In this document: positions 25,079-32,765 of the stretch, piece after piece
Position numbering within the stretch: the stretch's first letter is position 1
How the letters are laid out: the number at the start of each line of letters is the position of its first letter
Assembly (NCBI GenBank): GCA_902825855.1
Contig: CADECW010000035.1
Coordinates: 9,886-55,902, forward strand
Reading direction: 5' to 3'
From: an uncultured Rhodospirillales bacterium
GTDB lineage: Bacteria; Pseudomonadota; Alphaproteobacteria; Reyranellales; Reyranellaceae
DNA length: 46,017 nucleotides
Notes under the pieces: model-generated
Databases searched by the model: none
The model's input: only the letters and a program-made list of their open reading frames with translations
What the model was told of the DNA's origin: nothing
Position numbers and translations under genes: made by a program

Positions 25079-26074
25079 ATGAAAAACGTGGTTCTGCCGC
25101 GCCGCCGCGCGCTCATCCTGAGCGGTGGCGCGCTCGCCGCCCCGATGATTGCCAGTGGCGCCGCCCGTGCGGCTGACGAGTGGCCCAACAAGCCGGTCAA
25201 GTACATCGTGGTGTTCCCGGCCGGCGGGCCGACCGACACGCTGTCGCGCATCGTCTGCCATGAGCTCGAGAAGCTCACCAATCATCAGTTCATCATCGAC
25301 AACAAGAGCGGTTCAGGCGGCGTCGTTGGCGCCGAGGCGATCGCGCGCTCGGCGCCCGACGGCTACACGATCGGTCTCTACACCATTGCCGCTCACGCCA
25401 TTGCGCCGACGCTCTACACCAAGCTTCCGTTCGACGCGGGCAAGGACTTCACCGGGATCGCCATCCTGTGGGAAGTGCCGAACATGCTGATGACGCGCCT
25501 CGACTTCCCGGCCAACACGGTGCCCGAGCTTATCGCGCTCCTGAAGGCCAATCCGGGCAAATACTCCTTCGCATCGTCGGGCGCAGGCACCAGCCCGCAG
25601 ATCACCGGCGAGATGTTCAAGAGCTTGGCCGGCGTCAACATCCTGCACGTGCCCTATCGCGGCAGCGCGCCTGCCCATCAGGACATCTTGGCGGGCCAGG
25701 TCGACATGATGTTCGACAACATCCCGGGCCCGCTCGGCCTGATGAAGGGCGGCAAGGTGAAGGCATTCGCCGTGACGTCCAAGGAGCGCCATCCGGCAGC
25801 GCCTGACGTCCCGGCCATGGCCGAGTTCCTGCCGGGCTTCGAGATCACCTCCTGGGGCGGCGTCTGCGGCCCGGCCGGCCTGCCGCCGGCGATGGTGACG
25901 CGGCTGTCGGAGCTGCTCAAGAAAGCGCTGGAGAGCGCAGCCGTGAAGGAGGCTTTCGACAAGCAGGGCGCCACGCGCCGCTGGCTCAACCCCGCCGACA
26001 CGGCGGCCTATCGTGCCGACAATGAGAAACGGTTGGCGCCGATCATCAAGGCGTCGGGTGCGAAGGTAGAGTAG
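25079..26074 (+). CDS. Bug/TctC-family solute-binding protein
   Basis: 331 residues with GGAGG upstream. The leader PRRRALILSGGALAAPMIAS ends near ARA before ADEWPNKPVKYIV. The mature protein shows the family fingerprints: VVFPAGGPTDTLSR, IIDNKSGSGGVVGAEAIARS, the FKSLAGVNILHVPYRGSAPA loop and QVDMMFDNI. Periplasmic binding protein of the tripartite tricarboxylate transport group. No TctA/TctB membrane genes are adjacent, so it is an orphan, as is common for expanded Bug families. Ligand unknown; likely a carboxylate. Followed by repeat copy 2. Confidence 0.9.
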   Translation: MKNVVLPRRRALILSGGALAAPMIASGAARAADEWPNKPVKYIVVFPAGGPTDTLSRIVCHELEKLTNHQFIIDNKSGSGGVVGAEAIARSAPDGYTIGLYTIAAHAIAPTLYTKLPFDAGKDFTGIAILWEVPNMLMTRLDFPANTVPELIALLKANPGKYSFASSGAGTSPQITGEMFKSLAGVNILHVPYRGSAPAHQDILAGQVDMMFDNIPGPLGLMKGGKVKAFAVTSKERHPAAPDVPAMAEFLPGFEITSWGGVCGPAGLPPAMVTRLSELLKKALESAAVKEAFDKQGATRRWLNPADTAAYRADNEKRLAPIIKASGAKVE

Positions 26075-26090
26075 CTATCCTTCGCCCACC

Positions 26091-26214
26091 CCCGTCATCC
26101 CGACCGGAGCCGAGCGCAGCGAGGCGAAGCGGAGGGACCTTTTCTGTCGATACGTCGACAAGAACGGGTTCCTCGACTGCGCCGCCCTTCGGGCGGCTTC
26201 GCTCGGGATGACGG
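26091..26214. repeat. Palindromic intergenic repeat, copy 2
   Basis: About 124 bases, the second copy of the element at 19394. The left end CCCGTCATCCCGA (26091-26103) pairs with TCGGGATGACGG (26203-26214). It keeps the central TACGTCGACAAG and the right-hand CGACTGCGCCGCCCTTCGGG block and differs mainly in the middle by small substitutions and a few extra bases. It lies just downstream of the Bug-family gene, before the convergent small lipoprotein gene. Confidence 0.85.
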
Positions 26215-26269
26215 CAATTTTCGTCGAAGCCGACAGCCCCGACGGGGAAGCTGGTGAGCTGATGAAGTT

Positions 26270-26434
26270 TCACGGCACGTAGCCCTTGGGCGTTCGATGC
26301 GGGTCGGCAGGCTGCTTGAAGCTCGACGGCTCGTAGCCGGGAAAATCCTTGAAAGTAAAGGGCGTGTACTTGTCAGCGCACGCCCCCGCCAGACCGACAA
26401 GGGCAACGATGGCCAACCGGAGAAGCAGTTGCAC
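26270..26434 (-). CDS. Small lipoprotein (54 residues)
   Basis: 54 residues from a GTG at 26434 with AGGG eight bases upstream. MQLLLRLAIVALVGLAGAC is a lipoprotein signal peptide with a good lipobox (LAGAC); the mature part is short and rich in Pro, Lys and aromatic residues (DKYTPFTFKDFPGYE, then PHRTPKGYVP). Starts 11 bases after the stop codon of the LLM flavoenzyme gene on the same strand, so the two are probably co-transcribed. I do not recognise the family. The real-gene case rests on signal peptide, ribosome binding site and operon position. Confidence 0.75.
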   Translation of the reverse strand: MQLLLRLAIVALVGLAGACADKYTPFTFKDFPGYEPSSFKQPADPHRTPKGYVP

Positions 26435-26445
26435 GCCGTTGTCCC

Positions 26446-27495
26446 TCACTTGAAGCGCGGCATGACCTCCTGGCAGAGCAGCCGCAGCGCCTCGAGCACC
26501 CGGGCGTGCGGGATCAGACTGCCCGGATTGAGCTCGGCCAGAATGCCGTTGAGCCCGATCACCTCGCGCAGCTCCTGCAGGCGAGCGACGACGGTATCCG
26601 GCGTGCCCACGATCATGCGCTCGCGCAGCACCTCGTCGTAGTCGATGTTGAGCATCTTGGCGCCGCGCTCGGCGCGGTTCTCGATGGCGCGCGCGCCCGA
26701 GGCGCCAGCCGAGGAAGCCAGGCGATCGCCGATGTATCGCAGCAGGTGCATGATGCTCTCACGCGGCTCCTCGCGCGCCTTTTCCTCGGTCTCGGCGACA
26801 TACACCGGTACGCGCAGGAAGACCTCGCCTTCGCCGGGGTGGCCTGCCTTCTTCCACGCCTGGCGATAAGTCTTCACAAGTGGCGCCAGCTCGGAGAGGT
26901 TGCCCGTACGCGCCGCGACGAAGATCGGATGGCCGAGCTCGGCCACTTCGACATAGGTGTCGGGGCTCGCCGCGGCGACGCGGATCTCGGGCCATGGCTG
27001 CTGCAGGGGCTTGGGCGCCAGTCGGACGTTATCATAGGCGAAGTACTTGCCCTGATGGCTGAAGCGCTCCTCGGTGAAGGCGCGCTTCAGGATGTGCAGC
27101 GTCTCGGCGAAGCGCTCGCGGCTCTCGCCGTAGTCGACGCCGTAGGTCTTGTAGGTATGGGCGAAGCCCGAGCGGCCGACGCCGAAGATCAGACGGCCAT
27201 GGCTCAACTGGTCGACGGTGGCGACCTCCTCGGCGAGGCGCAGCGGATGACAGAGTGGCAGCACCTGCACCGCCGTGCCGATCTTCATGCGCTCGGTGCG
27301 CTGGGCGATGGTTGCCGCAATCATCATCGGCGAGGAAAGCACCGAGCGTTCCGGCGCGAAGTGCAGCTCGGCAAGCCACATCGCGTCGAGCCCCCAGTCC
27401 TCGGCGGCCTCGACCTGGGCAAGCGAGTTGGCAAAGGACTGTGCGGCGGTCTCGCCTGGCAGCGCCTGAAACTCGTGGAACATACCAAATTCCAT
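26446..27495 (-). CDS. LLM-class flavin-dependent oxidoreductase (luciferase-like)
   Basis: 349 residues from ATG 27495, chosen because GAGGAGG lies just upstream. TIM-barrel features of the bacterial luciferase family: MEFGMFHEFQ, GLDAMWLAELHF, VQVLPLCHPLRLAEEVATVD, LIFGVGRSGFAHTYKTYGVD and EIRVAAASPDTY. Predicted FMN- or F420-dependent monooxygenase; in this organism reduced FMN is more likely. Divergent from the PRISE-like reductase at 27530 with 34 bases between starts, so they may share control. Confidence 0.88.
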   Translation of the reverse strand: MEFGMFHEFQALPGETAAQSFANSLAQVEAAEDWGLDAMWLAELHFAPERSVLSSPMMIAATIAQRTERMKIGTAVQVLPLCHPLRLAEEVATVDQLSHGRLIFGVGRSGFAHTYKTYGVDYGESRERFAETLHILKRAFTEERFSHQGKYFAYDNVRLAPKPLQQPWPEIRVAAASPDTYVEVAELGHPIFVAARTGNLSELAPLVKTYRQAWKKAGHPGEGEVFLRVPVYVAETEEKAREEPRESIMHLLRYIGDRLASSAGASGARAIENRAERGAKMLNIDYDEVLRERMIVGTPDTVVARLQELREVIGLNGILAELNPGSLIPHARVLEALRLLCQEVMPRFK

Positions 27496-27529
27496 CGGTC
27501 CTCCTCGGCCGACATGGTATGACCGAATC

Positions 27530-28636
27530 ATGCCGTCCAAAAGGGTCCTGATCGCCGGTGCGACCGGCCTCGTCGGCTACGCCGCCCTGAAACACTTCGG
27601 TTCGCAGAAGGACTGCGAGGTGATCGCCCTCTCGCGTCGCCAGCCGGACGCGACTTTCGGCGCGCGATGGTATCCGCTCGACCTCACCGATGCTGCAGCC
27701 TGCGCGAGCCTCGTCGCCGGACTCGGCGCCATCACCCATCTGGTCTACGCGGCGCTCTACGAACGGCCGGGGCTGGTCGCGGGCTGGCAGGAAGAAGAAC
27801 AGATCCGCACCAACGACCTCATGCTTCGCAACATCCTGGGGCCGCTGGAGCAGGCATCGTCGCTGCGTCACGTCGCGCTGCTGCAGGGCACCAAGGCCTA
27901 TGGCGTGCATGTGCGGCCGCTTAAGGTGCCGGCGCGCGAAAACCGCTCGGAGATGCACGAGCAGCCGAATTTCTATTGGAACCAGGAGCGCTATCTGCGC
28001 GAGGCCCAACTCGAGGCGGAACATGGCGGAAAGGCATGGAGCTGGTCGATCCTGCGACCGGTGCTGATCGTGGGCGATTCGGTCGGCAGTGCCATGAACG
28101 TGATCCCCGCGCTGGGCGTCTACGCCGCGATCATGCGGCGCGCCGGCAGGACGAAGCTCGACTATCCCGGTGGCATCGGCCGGGTGGCTCAGGCTGTCGA
28201 CGCCGACCTGCTGGCGCGCGCCATCGCCTGGGCGGGCGACTCGGCGGAGGCGCGCAACCAGATCTTCAACGTCACCAACGGCGACGTCTTCGTCTGGCCC
28301 AACATATGGCCCGCCATCGCCGACGCTCTGGGCTTCGAGCCGGGTGAGCATGTGCCGCTCAGCCTCGATCGGGAAATCCGGCCACAGGAGGCAGCGTGGG
28401 CCGAGGTCCGCGCCGCACACCGCCTCAAGTCGGCCACGCTGAAGGAGTTCGTCGGTCTCTCGTTCGAATATGCCGACTACACGATGGGCTACGGCCGCGA
28501 CCGGCCCGGTCCGCCCGCCATCGTCTCGACCATCAAGCTGATGCAGGCAGGCTTCTGCGAAGTGATGGACACCGAGGCGATGTTCGCCAAGGCCTTCGCC
28601 GAGATGCAGGCCAAGAAGCTGCTGCCGCCGCGCTGA
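27530..28636 (+). CDS. PRISE-like (progesterone 5-beta-reductase/iridoid synthase family) SDR
   Basis: 368 residues. GATGLVGYAALKHF is the NADPH loop, LSRR follows the second strand, and the active site matches the PRISE group of extended SDRs: Lys122 in LLQGTKAYGVH and Tyr149 in QPNFYWNQERYL (the NFYYxxED equivalent). PRISE enzymes reduce activated C=C bonds of enones by 1,4-addition of hydride. In bacteria the natural substrate is unknown. Divergent from the LLM flavoenzyme. Confidence 0.82.
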   Translation: MPSKRVLIAGATGLVGYAALKHFGSQKDCEVIALSRRQPDATFGARWYPLDLTDAAACASLVAGLGAITHLVYAALYERPGLVAGWQEEEQIRTNDLMLRNILGPLEQASSLRHVALLQGTKAYGVHVRPLKVPARENRSEMHEQPNFYWNQERYLREAQLEAEHGGKAWSWSILRPVLIVGDSVGSAMNVIPALGVYAAIMRRAGRTKLDYPGGIGRVAQAVDADLLARAIAWAGDSAEARNQIFNVTNGDVFVWPNIWPAIADALGFEPGEHVPLSLDREIRPQEAAWAEVRAAHRLKSATLKEFVGLSFEYADYTMGYGRDRPGPPAIVSTIKLMQAGFCEVMDTEAMFAKAFAEMQAKKLLPPR

Positions 28637-28642
28637 AAAAAT

Positions 28643-28678
28643 CGGCCCGGACGACGATCAAAAGATCGCCGTCCGGGC
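28643..28678 (-). terminator. Rho-independent terminator
   Basis: A 16-bp stem with one mismatch (28643-28658 and 28663-28678, arms GGCCCGGACGACGATC and GATCGCCGTCCGGGCC) and an AAAA loop. On the minus strand it is followed by GATTTTTTC, a textbook T tract, so it ends the minus-strand transcript carrying the 53-residue gene at 28693. It may also serve the PRISE-like gene ending at 28636. Confidence 0.88.
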
Positions 28679-28692
28679 CCCTCGACGCCCCC

Positions 28693-28854
28693 TCAGAACA
28701 CTGGCGCGAATACCTGAAGCTGTCGGAAATCTGCTTGAAGCCGGACTTGGTTTTGTTCGTCCATCCAAGAAGAAACCACGGCCCGGATGATAGATTTGCA
28801 GGCTCCCTCAGGACAGCGAACGATCGTATCAATTGTGTAGGCGTTTCGCGTCAT
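28693..28854 (-). CDS. Small protein of unknown function (53 residues)
   Basis: 53 residues from ATG 28854, with GGGAG five bases upstream. The sequence begins MTRNAYTIDTIVRCPEGACK and continues SIIRAVVSSWMDEQNQVRLQ, ending in ADFRQLQVFAPVF. No signal peptide and no membrane helix; two cysteines six residues apart (CPEGAC) could bind a metal or form a disulfide. It starts 17 bases after the LysR stop codon on the same strand and is followed 14 bases later by a strong terminator on that strand, so it looks like the last gene of a LysR transcript. Not recognised. Confidence 0.7.
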   Translation of the reverse strand: MTRNAYTIDTIVRCPEGACKSIIRAVVSSWMDEQNQVRLQADFRQLQVFAPVF

Positions 28855-28871
28855 GTTCTCCCGGCATGGTG

Positions 28872-29738
28872 TCACCGCAAGGCAAAGCTCGCGCGCACAT
28901 GGTCGGCGAGATCGCGCGCGGCCGGCGACAGGCCGGGCGGCGCGTAGAGATTGATGCGGAACTCGGGCAGCGGCGGCAGGCGCGCCTCGCGTGCGCTCTT
29001 GCCGTCGAAGACCTCGAAGCGCTGCGGTACCGAGGAGCGCAGCAGCGGCGCCACCGCCAGCCCCGCCTCGATCGCCGCGTAGACCGGCTCGAGCCGGCTC
29101 ACCTCGCAGACCGCCCTCCAATCGCGCCGCAGTCGGCCCAGCGCCTCGACGGCGACGGGCCGGAACACGCAGGTCGGCGCGCCGAGCGACACCGGCAGCG
29201 GATCGCGCAGGTGGGCCTCGCCGCCCGCCGCGCCGACCCACACCAGCCGGTCGGTGCGCAGCGTCTCGCCATGGCGACCGCAGTCGGTCTCGGTGGTCAG
29301 TGCGAGATCGACGGCGCCCTTGCGCAACTCGTCGCGCACGACGCGCGAATCCTCGCACACCAGGCTGACGCGTACGCGCGGCTGGGCCTTTGCGAAGCGG
29401 CGCAGGATCGGCGGCACGAAGCTGCCGATGATGTCGTAGGGAACGCCGAGGCGCACCTCGCCCTCGAACGAAGGCGTGCGCATGGCCGACCACACTTCGT
29501 CGTTCAGCGCCAGCAGGCGCCGCGCCTGGGCGAGCAATCGCTCGCCCGCTGGCGCCAGCGCTAGCTTGCGGCCCCGGCGTTCGAACAGCCGGCAGTCGAG
29601 CGCCTCTTCCAGACGCTTGATCTGCTGGCTGGCGGCGGCCTGGCTGACGCCCAGCGCCGAGGCGGCGGCGGTGACGCCGTCGGCGTCGACGACGCCGACG
29701 AAGGCGCGGATCAGGGAAATGTCGAGGTCTCTACGCAT
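28872..29738 (-). CDS. LysR-family transcriptional regulator
   Basis: 288 residues. Winged HTH at residues 1-60 (ISLIRAFVGVVDADGVTAAA, ALGVSQAAASQQIKRLEEAL, CRLFERRGRKLALAPAGERL), then a standard effector domain (GEVRLGVPYDIIGSFVPPIL). Divergent from dapA at 29854 across an AT-rich gap that holds an imperfect inverted repeat and a short repeat element. Its likely targets are dapA and itself. The 53-residue gene follows on the same strand. Confidence 0.9.
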   Translation of the reverse strand: MRRDLDISLIRAFVGVVDADGVTAAASALGVSQAAASQQIKRLEEALDCRLFERRGRKLALAPAGERLLAQARRLLALNDEVWSAMRTPSFEGEVRLGVPYDIIGSFVPPILRRFAKAQPRVRVSLVCEDSRVVRDELRKGAVDLALTTETDCGRHGETLRTDRLVWVGAAGGEAHLRDPLPVSLGAPTCVFRPVAVEALGRLRRDWRAVCEVSRLEPVYAAIEAGLAVAPLLRSSVPQRFEVFDGKSAREARLPPLPEFRINLYAPPGLSPAARDLADHVRASFALR

Positions 29739-29755
29739 AAGTGTTCGTGAACGAT

Positions 29756-29790
29756 GATATACTAAACATTCGTTTTAATTATAGCATATC
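29756..29790. promoter_or_regulatory. Inverted repeat in AT-rich LysR/dapA intergenic region
   Basis: GATATACTA (29756-29764) and TAGCATATC (29782-29790) are inverted copies with 8 of 9 bases matching, 17 bases apart, in a stretch far richer in A+T than the rest of the window. Placement directly upstream of the LysR start suggests an operator/promoter region for the divergent pair. Confidence 0.4.
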
Positions 29791-29799
29791 TGCCCTTAT

Positions 29800-29844
29800 C
29801 GTCATCTTCGACGCCGCGGTCTCTGCGGCTTCGCTCGGATGACG
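29800..29844. repeat. Short relative of the palindromic repeat
   Basis: 45 bases bounded by CGTCATC and GATGACG, with the internal GCGGCTTCGCTCGGATGACG that also ends the two long copies (19394 and 26091), apart from one missing G. It lacks the middle part. Its right end directly precedes the GAGG ribosome binding site of dapA, and contributes an in-frame ATG at 29839. Confidence 0.65.
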
Positions 29845-29853
29845 AGGTTTCGC

Positions 29854-30732
29854 ATGATCACCGGACTGTGGCTGCCCATCATCACGCCGTTCAAGGACGG
29901 CGCCGTAGACTTCAAGAGCTATGAGCGGCTGATCGAGCACTATCTCGCGTTCGGCATCGACGGACTGTTTCCGCTCGGCACCACGGGCGAATCACCGACC
30001 CTCGACGCGGCGGAGACCGACGAGCTGGTCGAACGCACCGTTGCGACGGTGGCCGGCCGCGTGCCGGTGTTCGTGGGTGTCGGCGGCAACGCCACCGCCA
30101 AGGTCGAGAAGGAGCTGAAGCGGCTGGAGCGCCATGCCTTCGAAGGCATCGTCTCGGTCTGCCCCTACTACAACCGGCCGAGCCAGGACGGACTTCTGGC
30201 GCATTTCCGCGCCGTTGCCGCGGCGACCGACCGCGACGTGCTGATCTACAACATCCCCTATCGGACCGCCGTCAACCTCTCCAACGACTCGCTGCTCGAG
30301 CTTGCCGAGGTGAAGAACATCGCGGGCGTCAAGGACAGCTCGGGCAGCATCGCCCAGTCGCTCGAGCTGCTGGCGCGCAAGCCGCGGGATTTCTCGGTGC
30401 TGACTGGCGAGGACGCGTTGTATTTCACCATGCTGGCCAACGGCGCCGAGGGCGGAATCCTGGCGGCAAGCCATGTCATGACCGAACGCTTCATTGAAGT
30501 CCGCCGGCGCTTCACCGACAACGATGTCGCCGGCGCTCGAGCGGCCTGGGCGCCGCTCGCGCCCCTGGTGCCGCTGCTGTTCGCCGAAGCCAATCCGATG
30601 CCGATCAAGTACCTGTTGTGGCGGCAGGGACTGATAGCCTCGCCGGAGTGCCGGCTGCCCTTGACCGGCATCTCCGCCGGCCTGGCGAAGCAGCTCGACG
30701 TCCTTGTCGGCGAGCGGCTGGCGGCGGCATGA
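29854..30732 (+). CDS. dapA: 4-hydroxy-tetrahydrodipicolinate synthase (DapA family)
   Basis: 292 residues from ATG 29854, chosen because GAGG sits six bases upstream; ATG 29839 lies inside a repeat element. Class I aldolase barrel with PLGTTGESPTL (Thr43/Thr44), CPYYNRPSQDGLLAHF, Tyr132 in IYNIPYRT, Arg137 in the same motif, and the Schiff-base Lys160 in AGVKDSSG. These match true DHDPS, which condenses pyruvate and aspartate semialdehyde in lysine/diaminopimelate synthesis. A paralogue with a related aldolase role cannot be excluded because a LysR gene faces it. Confidence 0.85.
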   Translation: MITGLWLPIITPFKDGAVDFKSYERLIEHYLAFGIDGLFPLGTTGESPTLDAAETDELVERTVATVAGRVPVFVGVGGNATAKVEKELKRLERHAFEGIVSVCPYYNRPSQDGLLAHFRAVAAATDRDVLIYNIPYRTAVNLSNDSLLELAEVKNIAGVKDSSGSIAQSLELLARKPRDFSVLTGEDALYFTMLANGAEGGILAASHVMTERFIEVRRRFTDNDVAGARAAWAPLAPLVPLLFAEANPMPIKYLLWRQGLIASPECRLPLTGISAGLAKQLDVLVGERLAAA

Positions 30733-30744
30733 CTTTCATTGCCA

Positions 30745-30772
30745 GGCGAGCGCCACTCGAGTGACGCCCGCC
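30745..30772. terminator. Hairpin between convergent dapA and mscL
   Basis: A 28-base near-perfect palindrome (arms GGCGAGCGCCACTC and GAGTGACGCCCGCC, two mismatches, core CACTCGAGTG) in the 50-base gap between the two stop codons. No T tract on either side, so an intrinsic terminator is only a possibility. Confidence 0.35.
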
Positions 30773-30782
30773 CAGCAACGAC

Positions 30783-31205
30783 TCACGTGCGGGTCCTCAG
30801 CAGATCGCGGATCTCCGTCAGCAGCTCCTGATCCTTGGTCGGCGGCGCGGGCGGCGGTGGGGCGGCGGCTTCCTGCTGGAACACGCGGTTCATGCCCTTG
30901 ATCACCAGAAACAGGAGCCAGGCGATGATGATGAAGTTCACCGTCACGGTGATGAACTGGCCGTAACCCAGGGTGGCGCCCGCCTTCTTGGCGGCTTCGT
31001 AGTTCGCGGCCTGGCTCGACGCCGAAGTGAGGCCGATGAAGTAGTTGCTGAAGTCGAGACCGCCGAATATGCGGCCGATGATCGGCATCAGGATGTCGCT
31101 GACCATCGAATCGATGATCTTGCCAAAGGCGGCACCGATGATGACGCCGATGGCAAGGTCGACGACGCTGCCGCGCATCGCGAATTTCTTGAACTCCTGG
31201 AGCAT
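30783..31205 (-). CDS. mscL: Large-conductance mechanosensitive channel MscL
   Basis: 140 residues from ATG 31205, with GGAGG six bases upstream. N-terminal [20 protein letters not shown] and [20 protein letters not shown] form the pore helix TM1; TM2 is [20 protein letters not shown]; the C-terminus has the Pro-rich linker and the helical [14 protein letters not shown] bundle. The periplasmic loop is longer than average. Releases solutes under hypo-osmotic shock in the inner membrane. Confidence 0.95.
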   Translation of the reverse strand: MLQEFKKFAMRGSVVDLAIGVIIGAAFGKIIDSMVSDILMPIIGRIFGGLDFSNYFIGLTSASSQAANYEAAKKAGATLGYGQFITVTVNFIIIAWLLFLVIKGMNRVFQQEAAAPPPPAPPTKDQELLTEIRDLLRTRT

Positions 31206-31235
31206 CTCCACCCTCCATCGGTTAACTGGTCTTCG

Positions 31236-32189
31236 TCAGGATACGCGAAGTAGCACGAGCAAAGCAGAAACCGAGAGTACCGAGAAGGCCGTCGAGAGTA
31301 AAACCGACGCCGAATTCTGCTCGACGGCGATGTCGAACTGCTTGGCGAGCACGAAGGCGTTGGCCGCCGTCGGCAGGGCCGCCATCAGCAACGCCACCTT
31401 GCCGGGCACGGAGGCAAGGTCGACGAACAGCGGCAGCACCAACCAGGCGGCAAGTGGCTGCAACAGCAGCTTGATCACCGTGGCGCAGCCCGCCTCGGCA
31501 AGCCCACTCCGGATCGACTTGTCCGACAGGAAGAGGCCGATGGCGAACAGCGCGCAAGGAGCCGCCGCGGCGCCCAGAAGATCGAGCCACTTCTCGACCG
31601 GGGTCGGGATCGGCAGGCCGATGGCCGATACGACGATGCCCAGCGCGATCGACACGGGGAGCGGATTGCGCGCCACATTGAACGCCGCCCGCAGGAAGGT
31701 CTTCAGCGGCCCGTGGCCTGCCGCCACTTCGAGTTCGATCAGCATCACGCCGAACACCATGGCGACGATGGCGGTCACGATCACCGTCAGCATGGCCGGT
31801 GGCAGGCCCGTCTCGCCGAAAGCGGCGAGGCAGAGCGGCACGCCCATGTAGCCGACATTGCCCCAGGAGGCGGCGATACCCTGCAGACTCATGGCAGCCA
31901 GTCCGCCCCGCTTGCCCGCCATTCGCGAGATCAGCCGAGTGGTCGCCATTCCGAGCAGGAAGGTCGCCAGCACGACGACGCCGAAGCCCAACATGAGGGC
32001 CGGATCGAGCACGGCGGCCACCGGGGTGCGCGCCAAAGTTCCGAAAAACAGCACCGGCAGGGCGAAATAGCTCACGAAGGCGTTCAGAGCGGCTGTCGAA
32101 TCCCCGCCCAGGATGCGCCAGCGGCCGGCCAGGTAGCCCGCCAGGATGACGCCGAAGATCGGCAGGGCGACGTTCAGGATGGCCTGCAC
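31236..32189 (-). CDS. AEC-family (auxin efflux carrier-like) transporter
   Basis: 317 residues from a GTG at 32189, about ten membrane helices in two inverted five-helix repeats. ILNVALPIFGVILAGYLAGR, LNAFVSYFALPVLFFGTLAR and ASWGNVGYMGVPLCLAAFG (the crossing NxGxMG-P motif) are diagnostic of the AEC/MdcF/YfdV group. Inner-membrane carrier of organic anions; malonate, malate or similar are typical substrates. Same strand as mscL, 30 bases upstream. Confidence 0.88.
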   Translation of the reverse strand: MQAILNVALPIFGVILAGYLAGRWRILGGDSTAALNAFVSYFALPVLFFGTLARTPVAAVLDPALMLGFGVVVLATFLLGMATTRLISRMAGKRGGLAAMSLQGIAASWGNVGYMGVPLCLAAFGETGLPPAMLTVIVTAIVAMVFGVMLIELEVAAGHGPLKTFLRAAFNVARNPLPVSIALGIVVSAIGLPIPTPVEKWLDLLGAAAAPCALFAIGLFLSDKSIRSGLAEAGCATVIKLLLQPLAAWLVLPLFVDLASVPGKVALLMAALPTAANAFVLAKQFDIAVEQNSASVLLSTAFSVLSVSALLVLLRVS

Positions 32190-32236
32190 AGAGGTACCAA
32201 CACTTTCAATTGCAGTTCTTGTAACCCATTAGGAAA

Positions 32237-32266
32237 TTGACATAAATGCCATGAATCACATACTAT
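32237..32266 (+). promoter_or_regulatory. Sigma-70-type promoter
   Basis: TTGACA (32237-32242), an 18-base spacer and TACTAT (32261-32266) in a locally AT-rich segment, about 60 bases before the ATG of the secreted protein at 32328. The -35 box is a full consensus match and the -10 box matches in four of six positions. Confidence 0.65.
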
Positions 32267-32327
32267 TTTGACTCCATAACGAGGCCGCACCCGTCTCCTC
32301 CGCCAGCGGCCCGGGAGAAGTTGAAAA

Positions 32328-32705
32328 ATGCGTCTGTTGATCGCCAGCATGGCCGCTTTGGCAGCCGTTGCCTTTGCCGCGCCCTCCTTTGCCCAGACCC
32401 AGGATGAAAGCGCTCCGGCGCCCCTTCCGACCGCCAAGCCGAAGCCCGGCACGGCCGCGTACTGCCAGAGCCTGAAGACCTCGAGCTCGCGTACCTCCTG
32501 CCTCAAGAAGCTGAGCAGCACCAGCAAGACCACCACGACCAAGGCGACCGCGACGGCCAAGAAGGGCAAGAAGGCCACGACGCCGCCGGCCGCTCCCAAG
32601 CAGCCCGATGTCGGCCAGCTCAGCGTTCCGCCGGCCACCGCTCCCGCAGCCACGACCCCCTCGGGCAGCGTCGCCGTTCCGCCCCTGCCGTCGAAGACCA
32701 TCTGA
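32328..32705 (+). CDS. Secreted Thr/Lys/Pro-rich protein of unknown function
   Basis: 125 residues with GGGAGAAG upstream. Signal peptide MRLLIASMAALAAVAFAAPS ending FAQ. The mature protein has a short Cys-containing segment (AAYCQSLKTSSSRTSCLKKL, two cysteines 12 residues apart) then a low-complexity Thr/Lys-rich stretch and a Pro/Ala-rich tail. Probably a periplasmic or surface protein; function unknown. Behind a good promoter, so likely well expressed. Confidence 0.75.
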   Translation: MRLLIASMAALAAVAFAAPSFAQTQDESAPAPLPTAKPKPGTAAYCQSLKTSSSRTSCLKKLSSTSKTTTTKATATAKKGKKATTPPAAPKQPDVGQLSVPPATAPAATTPSGSVAVPPLPSKTI

Positions 32706-32738
32706 GCTCGCTTCGCTTCGCGCCGGCCGACGGATAGA

Positions 32739-32765
32739 GTCGCCCTCCTTTTTCGGGAGAGCGAC
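32739..32765 (+). promoter_or_regulatory. Hairpin masking the sulfurtransferase ribosome binding site
   Basis: GTCGCCCTCC (32739-32748) can pair with GGGAGAGCGAC (32755-32765) through five bp, one mismatch and four more bp around a T-rich loop. The right arm contains the GGGAG Shine-Dalgarno sequence and ends one base before the ATG of the next gene. A translational control element is possible; a remnant terminator is the alternative. Confidence 0.4.
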
